DNA of 45,732 nucleotides from Bacteroidota bacterium (GTDB lineage: Bacteria > Bacteroidota > Ignavibacteria > Ignavibacteriales > Melioribacteraceae). Shown here piece by piece: positions 44,671 through 45,732 of this stretch. The position numbers and the translations under genes are program-made. Every line of letters begins with the position of its first letter. The stretch's first letter is position 1. The notes under the pieces were generated by a model that saw only the letters and a program-made list of their open reading frames with translations, did not search any database and was not told where the DNA came from. The stretch spans positions 1 through 45,732 of the forward strand of contig JAJYXU010000152.1 in the NCBI GenBank assembly GCA_021801605.1, read 5' to 3'.

Positions 44671-45732
44671 ATGGATTTATTAGATCATTCGGTTTTACCT
44701 CAATCAGCGCATCACTTGATATTGCTTAGATATCTATTGTCGCTTACCTTCATTCTTTTCTTCCTATACGTGAGCATTATGTTCGGCTTGCTTGTCTATT
44801 CATTGTATTTTAGGAGAAAAGCAGAGAAGTCGGGTGAAAAAAAATATAAACGGTTTTCTAAAGAACTTATTGACCTAGTTACATTTAATAAAGTTGTTGC
44901 AATTGCATTTGGAGTGATTCCGCTTTTAAGCGCTGTGTTTGGTTATGCGCAGCTTTTGCACAACAGCGGCTTAAATGTTCCCGAATTCTTATTGCTTACT
45001 CTTCTAATATTGATAATTGCGCTATTTCTTGTTTACATATACAAATACACATTCCATCTAAAAGAAATTTTTCGGTTTGCTGAAGAAAAAAAAGAAGACA
45101 GCAAAAACGAAACGGATTTGACCGAAGAAATATCATCCTATTACTTCAAGACTGGAAGATTACATAAGCAAAGCGGTTTTTATGCAGTCATATTCTTGAC
45201 TATTGCTGTTTATCTTTTCTTGAGTACAGTCCAACTTGCATCGGATACAGCAAGATGGGAAAGTGGTAATAATCTCTTTGGACTAATTTTTTCGTTTTCG
45301 GCTTTGATTGATTTTTCCCAATTCATTGCTGGTGCTTTTGCAATTACATCCGCACTTATTTTATATCTTCAATTCAGTCCTAATAGTGAGGTTGGACTTG
45401 ATGCTAATTATAAATCGTTTGTTAAAAATTTTAGTTTGCGTTCCGGCTTAATCGCAACTCTTATTCTTCCTTTTATAATTGTTCTGAATGTTATGACCCG
45501 AGAGATAACATCGCTCTCATTTGATTTCTTCGGAGTTGTAGTTGTTGTACTAATACTTCTTTTGTTAGTTGCTACTATTTTCTACCAGATGATAAAAGAT
45601 CCCTCGATCAATTATAGTACAGTTCTAATTTTTCTGTTAGTGCTTGTATTTTTGTTTTTAGTGATTGAAGATCAGTTAGCTTTTGATAATTCCACAAAGA
45701 TGCAGACGGCAATTCTTGTTAAGGAATATGAT
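44671..45732 (+). CDS. Polytopic membrane protein of the respiratory operon (3' end outside window)
   Basis: The frame from ATG 44671 is open for 354 codons to the window edge. It starts MDLLDHSVLPQSAHHLILLR and has about eight hydrophobic segments: helices near residues 17-46, 73-95, 108-126, 169-190, 197-230, 253-270, 282-303 and 316-333. A charged loop (FAEEKKEDSKNETDLTEE) lies between the third and fourth. No heme or metal motif is visible in the seen part. I recognise no family with confidence; its position 11 bp after ctaB suggests a role with the respiratory chain, possibly a membrane cytochrome whose heme domain lies beyond the edge. Confidence 0.7.
   Translation, partial: MDLLDHSVLPQSAHHLILLRYLLSLTFILFFLYVSIMFGLLVYSLYFRRKAEKSGEKKYKRFSKELIDLVTFNKVVAIAFGVIPLLSAVFGYAQLLHNSGLNVPEFLLLTLLILIIALFLVYIYKYTFHLKEIFRFAEEKKEDSKNETDLTEEISSYYFKTGRLHKQSGFYAVIFLTIAVYLFLSTVQLASDTARWESGNNLFGLIFSFSALIDFSQFIAGAFAITSALILYLQFSPNSEVGLDANYKSFVKNFSLRSGLIATLILPFIIVLNVMTREITSLSFDFFGVVVVVLILLLLVATIFYQMIKDPSINYSTVLIFLLVLVFLFLVIEDQLAFDNSTKMQTAILVKEYD

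Overview
The window is an AT-rich bacterial chromosome segment with the hallmarks of the Bacteroidota/Chlorobiota (FCB) side of the tree, most likely an Ignavibacteria-type organism. The evidence is a C-terminal type IX secretion sorting domain (motif NYPNPFNPTT) on the first protein, an alternative complex III (act) operon joined to a caa3-like oxidase, several TTG/GTG starts, and many short palindromic intergenic repeats. The taxonomic call is inferred from gene content, not from a marker phylogeny.

Layout. 1-1266: 3' end of a secreted protein with a sorting domain. 1361-10165: a phosphate-uptake region. Four TTAACA boxes spaced exactly 11 bp apart precede an OprP/O-type porin, pstS, pstC, pstA, pstB and phoU. 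A second, damaged cluster follows: remnants of pstC and pstA joined by a deletion, then two intact pstB paralogues and a second phoU. 10355-15648: an LD-carboxypeptidase, the [FeFe]-hydrogenase maturases hydG and hydE, a TPR-like lipoprotein and a DUF58 protein. 15649-18440: an accessory stretch with tandem and nested palindromic repeats, a DUF6155 protein, a truncated IS110-family transposase, and a truncated outer-membrane ORF bounded by attC-like GTTAGGY sequences. 18443-22894 (minus strand): histidine/formiminoglutamate catabolism (hutI, ftcD, fchA) with a NamZ/DUF1343 cell-wall hydrolase. 23015-30784: glgA, gmhB, an envelope lipoprotein, an outer-membrane protein, glyA, tatC and a polyprenyl diphosphate synthase. 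31098-45732: a respiratory operon, namely actA, a small protein, actB, actC, a fused actD-actE, actF, a monoheme cytochrome c, SCO, cytochrome oxidase subunits I, III, IV and II, heme O synthase, and a polytopic membrane protein cut by the window end.

How the genes work together. Phosphate crosses the outer membrane through the porin, is bound by PstS and imported by PstCAB, with PhoU signalling; the TTAACA repeats look like a PhoP/PhoB-type operator. Quinol oxidised by ActABCDEF passes electrons through cytochrome c to an A2-type heme-copper oxidase assembled by SCO and CtaB.

The most interesting signal is in the second phosphate cluster. PstB2 keeps the LSGGQ signature but has lost the Q-loop Gln and the switch His. 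PstB3 keeps Walker A/B, Q-loop and switch His but has lost the signature (LPLDQ). The losses are complementary, as expected for an asymmetric ABC heterodimer with one working and one degenerate ATP site. I know of no described PstB pair of this kind, but I could not search.
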